Origin: Actinomycetospora corticicola
GTDB lineage: Bacteria; Actinomycetota; Actinomycetes; Mycobacteriales; Pseudonocardiaceae
DNA length: 64,000 nucleotides
NCBI RefSeq assembly: GCF_013409505.1
Contig: NZ_JACCBN010000001.1
Location: forward strand, 1,364,001 to 1,428,000
Reading direction: 5' to 3'
Shown here: positions 53,238 through 63,980 of the stretch, one piece after another
Position numbering within the stretch: the stretch's first letter is position 1
Layout: the number at the start of each line of letters is the position of its first letter
The notes under the pieces: model-generated
Told to the model about the DNA's origin: nothing
Database searches by the model: none
What the model saw: the letters and a program-made list of their open reading frames with translations, nothing else
Program-made: the position numbers and the translations under genes

Positions 53238-54031
53238 CAGCCCGGCAACCGGCAGCGGAAGATCGCCGTGCCCGGGAAGAGTGCGCCGCGCAGCGGCGAC
53301 CACTGGCCCCACACGTCGGCGAGACCGGCCGGCCACTCCGGTTCCACCAGACCCTCGAGCACGAAGCCGGCGCCCACGATCTCCGCGATCCGGTCGCCCA
53401 GCGTGCGGTGGTGCTCGACGTAGGTGGCGCGCCCGTCGTCGTCGAACTCGGCGTAGCCGGTCCGGTCGAAGTAGGAGTGGGCGACGGTGAGCCCCTCCTC
53501 GCCGGGATCGTCCGGGAAGATCCAGCGCAGCGGGTGGTTCACCGCGAACACCCACCGGCCGCCCGGGCGCAGCACCCGGGCCACCTCGGCCATCAGCCCG
53601 GCGGAGTCGGCCACGAAGGGGACCGCCCCGAAGGCGGAGCAGGCGAGGTCGAACCCGTCGTCGGGAAAGGGCAGGCGGCCGGCGTCCGCCTGGACCAGCG
53701 GCACCGCGGTCCCGGAGCGCCAGGACGCGGCGCGGGCCTCGCGCAGCATGCCGAGGGAGAGGTCGAGCCCGACGGCGTCCGCGCCGCGGTCGGCGAGCCA
53801 GCGGGCGCAGGACGCCGCGCCGCAGCCGACCTCGAGGACCCGCTTCCCGGCCAGCTCGCCCACGGGGCCCAGCAGCGCCGCGTCGGCCTCGCGGAGGCGT
53901 TCCGGGCACCACACGAAGTCGGCGTCGCCGAGGAAGGCGCCGTGCTCGGCCTGGTAGTCCGCCGCGTCGGCGTCCCACCAGGCACGCGAGGCCGCGACCG
54001 ACTCCGCGTCCCCCACGGCACCGGCGCTCAT
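53237..54031 (-). CDS. class I SAM-dependent methyltransferase
   Basis: 264 residues. It opens with the conserved phrase SRAWWDADAADYQAEHGAFLG, then motif I VLEVGCGAASCARWLADRG, the acidic residue in AVGLDLSLGML and motif III-like RVLRPGGRWVFAVNHPLRWIFPD. This is a well-known actinobacterial methyltransferase group, often found near rpsA. An ATG nine bases upstream is an alternative start. It forms an operon with the GNAT gene and is divergent from rpsA. Confidence 0.9.
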   Translation of the reverse strand: MSAGAVGDAESVAASRAWWDADAADYQAEHGAFLGDADFVWCPERLREADAALLGPVGELAGKRVLEVGCGAASCARWLADRGADAVGLDLSLGMLREARAASWRSGTAVPLVQADAGRLPFPDDGFDLACSAFGAVPFVADSAGLMAEVARVLRPGGRWVFAVNHPLRWIFPDDPGEEGLTVAHSYFDRTGYAEFDDDGRATYVEHHRTLGDRIAEIVGAGFVLEGLVEPEWPAGLADVWGQWSPLRGALFPGTAIFRCRLPG

Positions 54032-54099
54032 GGGCGGCATCCTGGCACGGCGTCCGGACATGCCGGACACGCCGGGCGGACGCCCCCGGTGTGACCCGT

Positions 54100-54129
54100 T
54101 TGCCGGTCCGTCGACCGAGTGGATACGAT
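54100..54129 (+). promoter_or_regulatory. promoter candidate for rpsA
   Basis: TTGCCG (54100-54105), 18 bases, TACGAT (54124-54129): a sigma-A type promoter. The resulting leader before the rpsA ATG is about 155 bases, long enough for the autogenous control that S1 genes often show, although I see no defined structure. Confidence 0.55.
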
Positions 54130-54290
54130 GGGGGTCCACGTCAGTGGTCTCGCCCTGTCCGGTCGGCTCCGGCGGGCAGCGATCTCTCCGGCCCCCCAGG
54201 CCGACCAGCGCGTCAGGACGACGTCCGCCCTCGTGGGTCGAAACACACGTCCACCCGCCGAGACCTGCCCATTCCGGAGCCATCCACCGT

Positions 54291-55814
54291 ATGTCCATCG
54301 ACACCCACACCGCCCCGAGCCACAGCGCCCCCCAGGTCGCTGTCAACGACATCGGGTCGGAAGCGGACTTCCTCGCTGCCATCGACGAGACGATCAAGTA
54401 CTTCAACGATGGCGACATCGTCGAGGGCACCATCGTCAAGGTCGACCGCGACGAGGTCCTGCTCGACATCGGCTACAAGACCGAGGGCGTCATCCCCTCG
54501 CGTGAGCTGTCCATCAAGCACGATGTCGACCCCAACGAGGTCGTCGCCGTCGGCGACGAGGTCGAAGCCCTCGTCCTCCAGAAGGAGGACAAGGAGGGCC
54601 GGCTGATCCTGTCCAAGAAGCGCGCGCAGTACGAGCGCGCCTGGGGCACGATCGAGCAGCTCAAGGACAACGACGAGCCGGTCAAGGGCACCGTCATCGA
54701 GGTCGTCAAGGGTGGTCTCATCCTCGACATCGGCCTCCGCGGCTTCCTCCCCGCGTCGCTGGTCGAGATGCGCCGCGTCCGCGATCTCCAGCCGTACGTC
54801 GGCAAGGAGATCGAGGCCAAGATCATCGAGCTGGACAAGAACCGCAACAACGTGGTCCTGTCCCGGCGCGCGTGGCTGGAGCAGACCCAGTCCGCCGTGC
54901 GCAGCGAGTTCCTCAACCAGCTCGCGAAGGGCCAGATCCGCAAGGGTCAGGTCTCCTCGATCGTCAACTTCGGTGCGTTCGTCGACCTCGGCGGGGTCGA
55001 CGGCCTCGTCCACGTCTCCGAGCTCTCCTGGAAGCACATCGACCACCCCTCCGAGGTCGTCGAGGTCGGCCAGGAGGTCACGGTCGAGGTCCTGGACGTC
55101 GACCTGGACCGCGAGCGCGTCTCGCTGTCGCTCAAGGCGACGCAGGAGGACCCCTGGCGCCAGTTCGCCCGGACCCACCAGATCGGCCAGATCGTGCCCG
55201 GCAAGGTCACGAAGCTCGTGCCGTTCGGTGCGTTCGTCCGCGTGGACGAGGGCATCGAGGGTCTGGTCCACATCTCGGAGCTGGCCGAGCGCCACGTCGA
55301 GGTGCCGGAGCAGGTCGTCCAGGTCGGCAACGACGTCATGGTCAAGGTCATCGACATCGACCTCGACCGTCGCCGCATCTCGCTCTCGCTGAAGCAGGCG
55401 AACGAGGGCATGACGACCGAGACCGAGTTCGACCCGGCGCTGTACGGCATGGGCGCCGAGTACGACGACGCCGGCAACTACATCTACCCCGAGGGCTTCG
55501 ACCCCGACACGGGGGAGTGGCGCGAGGGCTTCGAGTCCCAGCGCGAGGAGTGGGAGCGCCAGTACCAGGCGGCGTACGCCCGCTACCAGCAGCACATCGC
55601 GCAGCTGCAGCGCACCGCGGAGCAGGAGGCGGAGGCCGCCGAGGCGGCCCCGGCCAACTACTCCTCGGGCGGTCCGAGCGACGAGGCCGACGACTCGGCC
55701 GAGCCCCGCGACGACGACGACCCGGGCCAGGGCCCGCCGTCGCAGTCCGGTGCCGGCTCGCTCGCCAGCGACGCCCAGCTCGCCGCGCTGCGGGAGAAGC
55801 TCTCGGGCAACTGA
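54291..55814 (+). CDS. rpsA: 30S ribosomal protein S1
   Basis: 507 residues with four S1 (OB-fold) domains, at about 38-107, 125-190, 210-280 and 297-367: DGDIVEGTIVKVDRDEVLLDIGYKTEG, then GTVIEVVKGGLILDIGLRGFLPASLVE, GQVSSIVNFGAFVDLGGVDGLVH and GKVTKLVPFGAFVRVDEGIEGLVH. The C-terminus is a long, acidic, Gln/Ala-rich tail, as in actinobacterial S1, which has four domains instead of six. It brings mRNA to the ribosome. A GC-rich hairpin follows the stop. Confidence 0.97.
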   Translation: MSIDTHTAPSHSAPQVAVNDIGSEADFLAAIDETIKYFNDGDIVEGTIVKVDRDEVLLDIGYKTEGVIPSRELSIKHDVDPNEVVAVGDEVEALVLQKEDKEGRLILSKKRAQYERAWGTIEQLKDNDEPVKGTVIEVVKGGLILDIGLRGFLPASLVEMRRVRDLQPYVGKEIEAKIIELDKNRNNVVLSRRAWLEQTQSAVRSEFLNQLAKGQIRKGQVSSIVNFGAFVDLGGVDGLVHVSELSWKHIDHPSEVVEVGQEVTVEVLDVDLDRERVSLSLKATQEDPWRQFARTHQIGQIVPGKVTKLVPFGAFVRVDEGIEGLVHISELAERHVEVPEQVVQVGNDVMVKVIDIDLDRRRISLSLKQANEGMTTETEFDPALYGMGAEYDDAGNYIYPEGFDPDTGEWREGFESQREEWERQYQAAYARYQQHIAQLQRTAEQEAEAAEAAPANYSSGGPSDEADDSAEPRDDDDPGQGPPSQSGAGSLASDAQLAALREKLSGN

Positions 55815-55832
55815 TCGCCCCCGGAGCCTGAC

Positions 55833-55870
55833 CGACGGGCCCTCACCCCTTCCCGGGGTGGGGGCCCGTC
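55833..55870 (+). terminator. rpsA terminator hairpin
   Basis: GACGGGCCCTCACCCC (55833-55848) pairs with 55854-55870 over 16 bp with one G-U pair and one bulged G; five-base loop TTCCC. No long U tract follows. Confidence 0.85.
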
Positions 55871-55955
55871 GTCGTGTCGGGGGTGCCCCGGCGATGTCAC
55901 TCCGGTATCTTGCGTCCCGTCAGTCACATCGGACACAGGCATCGTGGGGGTCGGA

Positions 55956-56123
55956 ATGTTCTCGTGGCGTCGTCGGCCGGGTCGGCACCGTCTCGGGTCC
56001 ACCGGTCTCACCTGGGCGGGCGAGTTCGTCGCCGTGGCCGCGGCCCTCGAGGTCCCTGCGGTGTCCCGTCGCGGCCTGTTCGAGACCTTCTTCGCGACGC
56101 CGAGGCACACGGCTCTCGCGTGA
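55956..56123 (+). CDS. possible 55-residue protein between rpsA and coaE
   Basis: An ATG frame preceded by GGGGGTCGGA encodes 55 residues beginning MFSWRRRPGRHRLGSTGLTW. The third codon positions are strongly G/C and there is a mildly hydrophobic middle (EFVAVAAALEVPAV), so coding is possible. No family is recognised and the frame could be chance. The rest of the 280-base gap from the rpsA terminator to coaE holds a promoter-like CGGTATCTTG near 55908 but nothing else I can name. Confidence 0.3.
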   Translation: MFSWRRRPGRHRLGSTGLTWAGEFVAVAAALEVPAVSRRGLFETFFATPRHTALA

Positions 56124-56148
56124 TGGTCCCGTCCGGCAGACTGCCCGC

Positions 56149-57123
56149 GTGCTGCGTGTGGGTCTGACCGGTGGGATCGGGGCGGGCAAGTCGACGGTGG
56201 CTTCCGAGCTGGCGTCGCTGGGTGCCGTGATCGTCGACTCCGACAAGATCGCCCGTGAGGTGGTCGAGCCGGGGACCGACGGCCTGGCCGCCGTGGTCGA
56301 GGCCTTCGGTCCCGACGTCCTGGACGACGACGGGGCTCTGGACCGGCCCGCGCTGGGGAGGATCGTCTTCGCCGACGACGAGGCCCGCGCACGCCTCAAC
56401 GGCATCCTGCACCCGCGCATCGGGGCACGGACCGGGGATCTCGTGGCGGCCGCGCCGTCCGACGCCGTCCTGGTGCACGACGTCCCGCTGCTGGTGGAGA
56501 ACGGCATGGAGGCGGCGTTCGCGCTGGTCGTGGTGGTGGACGCACCCGAGGACGTCCGGGTGGAGCGGCTGGGCCGGACCCGGGACATGTCCGCCGAGGA
56601 CGCCCGGTCGCGCATCCGGGCCCAGGCGACGACCGACGCCCGGCGCGCGGCCGCGGACGTGTGGATCGACAACGTCGGCTCCGAGGACGAGGTGCGCGCC
56701 GGGGTGCGGGCGTTGTGGCACGACCGGCTCGTGCCGTTCGAGGCGGCGATCCGGGCCGGGACCGTCACGCCGTGGCCGGAGGAGGACGTGGCGGCCGACC
56801 CGACGTGGCCGGACCAGGCGCGCCGCCTGGCCGCGCGGCTCGTCCTGGCCGGGCGCGAGCACGTCGACCGGGTGGAACACGTCGGGCCGACGGCCGCGCC
56901 CGGAGGGTCGGCCCCCGACGTCATCGACCTGCTGGTGCTCAGCGACGCGTCGCCGGACGAGCTCGCCGGCCCGTTCGGCGGGATCGGCTTCCCGACGGCT
57001 GGGGACGGTCGGTTCGGCAGCGCCGACCCGGTCCGGCCGGTGCGGGTGACGGTCGCCCCGGAGTCGTCCGACGTGGCGGGCGGGCTCCTGGACGCGCGCG
57101 AGCGCGCGCGCCGGGCCGAGTGA
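56149..57123 (+). CDS. coaE: dephospho-CoA kinase with a shortened GrpB-like C-terminal domain
   Basis: 324 residues from a GTG. Residues 1-200 are CoaE: P-loop GLTGGIGAGKSTVA (5-18), VDSDKIAREVVEPG, HPRIGARTGDLVA and VHDVPLLVENGMEAAFALVVVVDAP. It phosphorylates dephospho-CoA, the last step to coenzyme A. Residues about 235-324 (RVEHVGPTAAPGGSAPDVIDLLVLSD) match the start of the GrpB/UPF0157 domain fused to CoaE in mycobacteria (Rv1631), but only about 90 residues remain and the usual VEHVGSTAVPGLxAKxxIDI phrase is altered. The C-terminal part looks like a decaying domain. Confidence 0.93.
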   Translation: MLRVGLTGGIGAGKSTVASELASLGAVIVDSDKIAREVVEPGTDGLAAVVEAFGPDVLDDDGALDRPALGRIVFADDEARARLNGILHPRIGARTGDLVAAAPSDAVLVHDVPLLVENGMEAAFALVVVVDAPEDVRVERLGRTRDMSAEDARSRIRAQATTDARRAAADVWIDNVGSEDEVRAGVRALWHDRLVPFEAAIRAGTVTPWPEEDVAADPTWPDQARRLAARLVLAGREHVDRVEHVGPTAAPGGSAPDVIDLLVLSDASPDELAGPFGGIGFPTAGDGRFGSADPVRPVRVTVAPESSDVAGGLLDARERARRAE

Positions 57124-57138
57124 CCCGTCGTCGGGACG

Positions 57139-57651
57139 TCAGCTCCAGGGCCAGTCGAGGGTGACGCCGTGCCCGGCGAGCCAGGCGTCGAGGTCGTGGC
57201 CGTGCTGGGCGATCCCGGCGTGCGTGACCGTCGCGGTGGTGAGGGCGCGCTCCGCCGGCTCCCGGGCGAGCACGCCGGCGGCGACCGCCTCGACGTACTC
57301 GTCGACGTCGAGCAGCTCGGTGCGCTCGCCGGTGTGCACGACGAGGTCGAGGTAGTAGTCGGTCGTCGTCCAGGTGTCGCCGTCGCGGTCGATGCCGGCG
57401 ACGTCGACGTAGAAGTCCTGCTGCCGCTCGAACCCCGGCCGGAAGGCGAAGTCGGTGACGCGGATGCCGAGGTCGGGCAGCAGCCAGGACCGCATGTGCG
57501 TGAGCGACGGGTGGTCGGGCATCGGGCGGGAGAGGTAGAGCCCGAACGTCGTGGTCCGGTAGAGGTCGACGGCCCGGACGAAGCCCTTCGGGTCGGTGTT
57601 CGTGTACTCGGCGACGGCGAACGTCTCGACCTTCGGGGGATGCAGCGCCAC
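57139..57651 (-). CDS. DUF402-family protein
   Basis: 170 residues from a GTG (VALHPPKVETFAVAEYTNTD); the open frame further upstream does not look coding. The strands and acidic residues YVDVAGIDRDGDTWTTTDYYLDLVVHTGERTELLDVDEYVEA are the core of DUF402, a family of barrel proteins, some of which hydrolyse nucleoside di- or triphosphates or act on RNA 5' ends. The DxDxD metal-binding pattern around DYYLDL and DVDEY is kept. It lies between coaE and uvrB in reverse orientation. Confidence 0.82.
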   Translation of the reverse strand: MALHPPKVETFAVAEYTNTDPKGFVRAVDLYRTTTFGLYLSRPMPDHPSLTHMRSWLLPDLGIRVTDFAFRPGFERQQDFYVDVAGIDRDGDTWTTTDYYLDLVVHTGERTELLDVDEYVEAVAAGVLAREPAERALTTATVTHAGIAQHGHDLDAWLAGHGVTLDWPWS

Positions 57652-57757
57652 GCCGCGGGACCCTAACGACGACGGGTGGCGACGCGGGGCCGCGCCGGGT
57701 CGGCTGTCGCTCGAACGGACGCTGGCGGGCACGCAGCGCCACCACGATCCTGTGCCG

Positions 57758-58981
57758 GTGTTCGGCTTCCTCCGTCCGTGTCGGCACCACCTGGGCCCCG
57801 AGCTGCACGGCCTCTGGAGCGCCCATCTCTGCGGGCTCTGTCTGACCCTGCGCGACGAGGCCGGTCAGCTGGCCCGGACGACGACGCACGTCGACGCGCT
57901 CGTCGTGTCCGTGCTGGCGGAGGCGCAGGGCGTCGTGGACGGTCGCCGGGCCGGACCCTGCCCGTTGCGGGGGATGCGGTCCGCGGGCGTCGTGACCGGG
58001 GACGGGGCCCGGCTCGCCGCGTCGACCGCGCTGCTGCTCGCCGCCGACCGGGTCGCCGACCACGTCGACGACGGGGACGGGCCGTTCGCCTCCCGACCCG
58101 CCGCCGCGGTCGGCGGTCGCGTGGCGACGCGGTGGGCGCGGGCGGGCTCGGCGACGGCCGCCGGCGTCGGGTTCGACCCGGCCGCCCTGCTCGCCGTCCC
58201 CGCCCGGCAGCGGGAGGCCGAGGGCGCCGTCACGACGCTGACGCGCGTCACCGCCCCGACGGAGGCGGCGGTGGGGGCGGCCCTCGCCCACACGGCGGTG
58301 CTCGCCGAACGTCCGGACAACGTCGGACCCCTCGACGAGGCCGGACGGCTCCTGGGTCGCCTCGCGCACCTGCTCGACGCCGTGGCGGACCGGTCGGCCG
58401 ACGGTCTCGCCGGACGGTGGAACCCCCTCGAGGCGACGGGGACGTCGAGCCGCGACGCCCTCGCCCGCTGCCGGGAGGCGGTGGCGGGCATCGGTACGGC
58501 GTTGCGGCAGGTGGCGCTCGACCCGGGGGACGCCCGCCGTCTGACCCACCAGCTGCTGGTGCACGAGTCCGGCCGCGCGGTGGCGCGGGTCGAGCAGGGA
58601 CTCCTGGTGCCCGCCCGCGGGAGCGAGCCGCCCCTCGCGCCGTGGGATCCGGCGCGGCCGCCGGGTGCGGATCCGGGTGCAGATCCGGGTGCAGATCCGG
58701 AGCCCGACGAGGTCCCGGGTCCGGACGAGGCGGACCCATCGGGTCCGCGGCGGGTCGGGCCGCAGCGCGGCCTGCTCGCCGGCTGTGCGGCCGCCGCGGG
58801 ACTGTGCTGCACCGGGCAGCTCTGCTGCGCCGACGAGTTCCCCGACCCCTGGACCGGGCAGCCGCGCCAGGGTCGGTGCACGGACTGCGTGGACTGCTCG
58901 TCCTGCTCGTGGGACTGCTGCGACTGCTGCTCGGAGTGTGGCGACGGCGACTGCTGCTGCTCGTGCGACTGCGGGTCCTGA
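57758..58981 (+). CDS. DUF5685-like protein with Cys-rich C-terminal tail
   Basis: 407 residues from a GTG (VFGFLRPCRHHLGPELHGLW). The N-terminus has several Cys/His (CRHHLG; HLCGLCLTLR), the middle is helical, and a Pro/Asp linker with ADPGADPGADP repeats (near 318-330) leads to the last 66 residues, which hold 19 cysteines (GLCCTGQLCC; CVDCSSCSWDCCDCC; CCCSCDCGS). This arrangement matches DUF5685 proteins of actinobacteria, whose function is unknown. The tail could bind metal or form disulfides. It precedes uvrB by 56 bases on the same strand. Confidence 0.78.
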   Translation: MFGFLRPCRHHLGPELHGLWSAHLCGLCLTLRDEAGQLARTTTHVDALVVSVLAEAQGVVDGRRAGPCPLRGMRSAGVVTGDGARLAASTALLLAADRVADHVDDGDGPFASRPAAAVGGRVATRWARAGSATAAGVGFDPAALLAVPARQREAEGAVTTLTRVTAPTEAAVGAALAHTAVLAERPDNVGPLDEAGRLLGRLAHLLDAVADRSADGLAGRWNPLEATGTSSRDALARCREAVAGIGTALRQVALDPGDARRLTHQLLVHESGRAVARVEQGLLVPARGSEPPLAPWDPARPPGADPGADPGADPEPDEVPGPDEADPSGPRRVGPQRGLLAGCAAAAGLCCTGQLCCADEFPDPWTGQPRQGRCTDCVDCSSCSWDCCDCCSECGDGDCCCSCDCGS

Positions 58982-59037
58982 GCGGGTCCTGAGCTGCGGG
59001 AATCGTGACTGTCGGGGGGTCGGGTTAGCCTCGTGTC

Positions 59038-61269
<2,232 letters not shown>

Positions 61270-61288
61270 CCCGGCCGCCGTCCGGGTC

Positions 61289-61975
61289 CTAGCCCAGGAG
61301 GGCGGCGGCGACGCGGAGGTCGGCGACGAAGCCCTCGCGCATCTCGTCGCCGTCCTGCCCGCGGGCGGGGTCGGCGCGCAGGATCGCCGACGGGTGGATC
61401 GTCGGGACGAGCGTGGTGCCCTCCCACTCGCGGGCGGTGCCGCGCTCGCCGGTGATGCGGAACGACGAGCCGAGCAGCGCCTTCCCGGCGGTCGCGCCGA
61501 GGGTGACCACGACGTGCGGGCGGACCAGGGCGAGCTCGCCGTCGAGCCAGGGGCGGCAGGCCCGGACGTGGCCGACCTTCGGCGTCTGGTGGATGCGGCG
61601 GTTGCCCTGCCGGCGGAACGAGAAGTGCTTCACGGCGTTCGTCACGTAGGCGTCCTCGCGGGCGATGCCGGCCTCGACGAGGGCGTCGTCGAGCAGCTTC
61701 CCGGCGGGCCCGACGAACGGGGAGAGCTGGCGGTCCTCCTGGTCGCCGGGCTGCTCGCCGACGAACATGAGCCGCGCCGTCGCGGGCCCGGTGCCGAACA
61801 CCGTGCCGGTGGTGCCCTCGTAGAGCTCACACGCGGTGCAGCCCGCGGCGCGGTCGCGCAGATCGTCCAGGGTGGGCGCCTCGGAGACGGCGACGGAGGG
61901 CGTCGGGGACTCCTCCCCGACGGGGAACAGGGGCTCGGTCACCGGCCGGGGGTGCCCACGGCGGTCCCGGGTCAC
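61289..61975 (-). CDS. udgX: UdgX-type uracil-DNA binding/glycosylase protein
   Basis: 228 residues from a GTG with GGGAAG before it; a GTG at 61942 is an alternative. The four-Cys iron-sulfur family opening CTACELYEGTTGTVFG is followed by VGEQPGDQEDRQLSPFVGPAG (motif A, with GEQPG and the Asp/Glu of UdgX) and NRRIHQTPKVGHVRAC, equivalent to the KRRIH loop whose His forms a covalent bond to uracil-DNA in mycobacterial UdgX. HPSAILR is motif B. The loop separates UdgX from ordinary family 4 glycosylases. It converges with uvrB, making a small repair block. Confidence 0.9.
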   Translation of the reverse strand: MTRDRRGHPRPVTEPLFPVGEESPTPSVAVSEAPTLDDLRDRAAGCTACELYEGTTGTVFGTGPATARLMFVGEQPGDQEDRQLSPFVGPAGKLLDDALVEAGIAREDAYVTNAVKHFSFRRQGNRRIHQTPKVGHVRACRPWLDGELALVRPHVVVTLGATAGKALLGSSFRITGERGTAREWEGTTLVPTIHPSAILRADPARGQDGDEMREGFVADLRVAAALLG

Positions 61976-61985
61976 CCGCGCTTCC

Positions 61986-62041
61986 CGAGGTGCACGTGAG
62001 GCATCCCAGCAGGCCGCGAGACCTGCATGGCGTAAACCTCG
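61986..62041. repeat. 56-bp direct repeat, copy A
   Basis: Begins CGAGGTGCACGTGAGGCATC and ends ACCTCG, so the unit is framed by inverted CGAGGT/ACCTCG ends. Copy B starts 93 bases later and agrees at about 45 of 56 positions. It lies between the GNAT and udgX genes, which are on the same (minus) strand. Confidence 0.8.
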
Positions 62042-62078
62042 CGGCGGGGCGGGCGCATCCGGTCAGCCGGCCGCTCGG

Positions 62079-62134
62079 CGAGGTGTACGTGAGGCATCCC
62101 GGCGGGCCCGGGGAGCTGCATGGTGTGGACCTCG
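62079..62134. repeat. 56-bp direct repeat, copy B
   Basis: Begins CGAGGTGTACGTGAGGCATC and ends GGACCTCG; same length as copy A with the ends and the GTGAGGCATCCC and CTGCATGG blocks unchanged. Translated on the plus strand both copies give a related peptide (EVxVRHPxxPxxLHGV), but no start codon or conserved frame supports a gene. Confidence 0.8.
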
Positions 62135-62149
62135 CCACCGGGCGGCGCC

Positions 62150-62626
62150 TCAGTCGACCCGGCAGGCCATGATCAACGACGAGCGCAACGTCCCGTCGGC
62201 CCGGAGGTAGTGCCGGTCGCGGAGCCCCTCGACCACGAACCCGGTCGCCGCGTAGAGCGCGATCGCGCGGGCGTTGTCCGGCCACACCTCGAGGTCGACC
62301 TTGTGCGCGTCGGACAACCGCGCCCACCCGAGGGCCGCCTCGACCAGCGCACGTCCACCCCCACGTCCGCGCCCGGCGGGCACGATCGCCATGCCGAGGC
62401 CGAACACCCCACGGGTGCGCGGCGTCAGCGACACGTACCCGAGCACCGCGCCGGCCTCGACCAGGACCCACGCCGCGCCCGACCCGGCGATCAGCTCCCG
62501 GAACCCCTGCGCCCGCCCCTCGACGTCGACCGGGGGCTGGGCGCCGAGGGTGTCCTCCGGGGCCACCGCGGCGATCACCCCGGCCATCGACCCCGTGTCC
62601 TCCACCACCGCGCGCCGCACGTCCAC
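62150..62626 (-). CDS. GNAT-family N-acetyltransferase
   Basis: 158 residues from a GTG. Standard GNAT order: MDVRRAVVEDTGSMAGVIAAV, then WVLVEAGAVLGYVSL, the acetyl-CoA loop AIVPAGRGRGGGRALVEAAL (R/QxxGxG/A) and LEVWPDNARAIALYAATGFVVEGLRDRHYLRADG, the RimI/PhnO-like end. It acetylates an amine on an unknown acceptor. It is transcribed toward udgX across the pair of 56-bp repeats. Confidence 0.9.
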   Translation of the reverse strand: MDVRRAVVEDTGSMAGVIAAVAPEDTLGAQPPVDVEGRAQGFRELIAGSGAAWVLVEAGAVLGYVSLTPRTRGVFGLGMAIVPAGRGRGGGRALVEAALGWARLSDAHKVDLEVWPDNARAIALYAATGFVVEGLRDRHYLRADGTLRSSLIMACRVD

Positions 62627-62719
62627 GCCGCGAGCCTGCCCCAGCCCGGCCGGACCCGCCGTCGAGAACTGTCAGCGGGACCACGCGCCCGGTTATGCTG
62701 CAGACCACAGGAGGTGCAC

Positions 62720-63964
62720 GTGGTGGACGACGGCGTCTGCGCGGTGACGCGGAGTACGGACCTCCGGCAGCACGCGCGCCTGCTCCACCAGGCCCACGAC
62801 GCCCGGCTCTCCGGGTCCCGCGTGACGACGGGCCTGCGCCGCGTCGTGTCCCGCTCGTGGGACCGCATGCTCGCGCTCGGCGTCACCCCCGACGTCCGGT
62901 CGCTGCCCGACCCGGCCGGGCCGGAGGTCGTCGAGCGGCGCCGCGCCGAGTCGCCCATCTCCGGGGTCCTGCCGCAGCTGCGGGCGAGCCTGACGGCGGT
63001 CGCCGAGGACGCCGAGCACATCATGGTGATCACCGCCGCGGACGGCTTCGTGCTGTGGCGGGAGGGCGCGAGCCGGGTCGCCCGGCTCGCGGAGGGCCTC
63101 GGGTTCTCGCCGGGCGCCGACTGGACCGAGGAGTCGGTCGGCACCAACGCCATCGGCACCGCCCTCGCCGAGCACGCCGCGGTGCAGCTGTTCTCCGCCG
63201 AGCACTTCGCCCGGGCGCAGCACCCCTGGACCTGCACGGCGAGCCCGATCCACGACCCGCGGACCGGCGAGATGCTCGGCGTCGTCGACCTCTCCGGTCC
63301 CGCGCCGACCGTGCACCCGACCACGGTCGCGCTCGTGCACACCGCCGTCCGGTTGGCCGAGTCCGGCCTCTGGGCCCAGCACGAGCAGCGCCTCGACTCG
63401 CTGCGATCGGTCGCGGCACCCCTGCTCGCCCGCAGTCGCGGCCCGGCCCTCGTGGTCGACGACCACGGGTGGGTCGCCGGAGCGACGGGGCTCCCGCCGC
63501 GCGACCGGGTCGCGGCGCCGCGGGCGGGGGAGGTGCTGCTGGTGCACGGCCTCGGTGCCTGTCTGCCGGAGCCCGTGCCCGGCGGGTGGCTGCTGCACCC
63601 GGTCGGCGGCGAGGGGTCGACGCGCCTGCGGCTCGACCTCACCGCCGAGCCGCCGGCGGCGGTCGTCGAGGGCCGGGAGACGTGGCGGCACACGCTGTCG
63701 CGGCGCCACCTGCAGATCCTCGCGCTGCTCATGCGGGCCGGGTCGACGGGACTGGACGCCGCGGCCCTGAGCCGGGCGCTCTACGACGACGCCGACCACC
63801 TGGTGACGGTGCGGGCCGAGCTCTCGCGGCTGCGCCGGGTGCTGGGGAACCTGGTGGTCGCCCGGCCCTACCGGATCGCCCCCGGCGTCGGGGTCGAGGT
63901 GCCCCCTCCCGACGTCATGAACGGGCTGCTCGGACCTGCAACACCGCTGCAACGGTCGCCGTGA
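62720..63964 (+). CDS. GAF-domain transcriptional regulator with C-terminal winged helix
   Basis: 414 residues from a GTG (AGGAGGTG just upstream; the next GTG three bases on is equally possible). The N-terminus and GAF domain carry the AcoR-like phrases SRVTTGLRRVVSRSWDRML, WTEESVGTNAIGTALAEHAAVQL and HPWTCTASPIHDPRTGEMLGVVDLSG. The AAA+ and Fis domains of true AcoR are absent; instead the C-terminus is a winged helix (LSRRHLQILALLMRAGSTGLDAAALSRALYDD ... VRAELSRLRRVLG). In actinobacteria such proteins often sit next to aldehyde/alcohol dehydrogenase or hydroxylase genes that they control; the next gene lies outside the window. Confidence 0.88.
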   Translation: MVDDGVCAVTRSTDLRQHARLLHQAHDARLSGSRVTTGLRRVVSRSWDRMLALGVTPDVRSLPDPAGPEVVERRRAESPISGVLPQLRASLTAVAEDAEHIMVITAADGFVLWREGASRVARLAEGLGFSPGADWTEESVGTNAIGTALAEHAAVQLFSAEHFARAQHPWTCTASPIHDPRTGEMLGVVDLSGPAPTVHPTTVALVHTAVRLAESGLWAQHEQRLDSLRSVAAPLLARSRGPALVVDDHGWVAGATGLPPRDRVAAPRAGEVLLVHGLGACLPEPVPGGWLLHPVGGEGSTRLRLDLTAEPPAAVVEGRETWRHTLSRRHLQILALLMRAGSTGLDAAALSRALYDDADHLVTVRAELSRLRRVLGNLVVARPYRIAPGVGVEVPPPDVMNGLLGPATPLQRSP

Positions 63965-63980
63965 CCCCGGTCACTCCCGT

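Noticed and set aside
52257..54031. Possible fusion of GNAT and methyltransferase
   Set aside because: The two proteins are in different frames with a stop and start sharing one base (TGATG); they are separate coupled genes.
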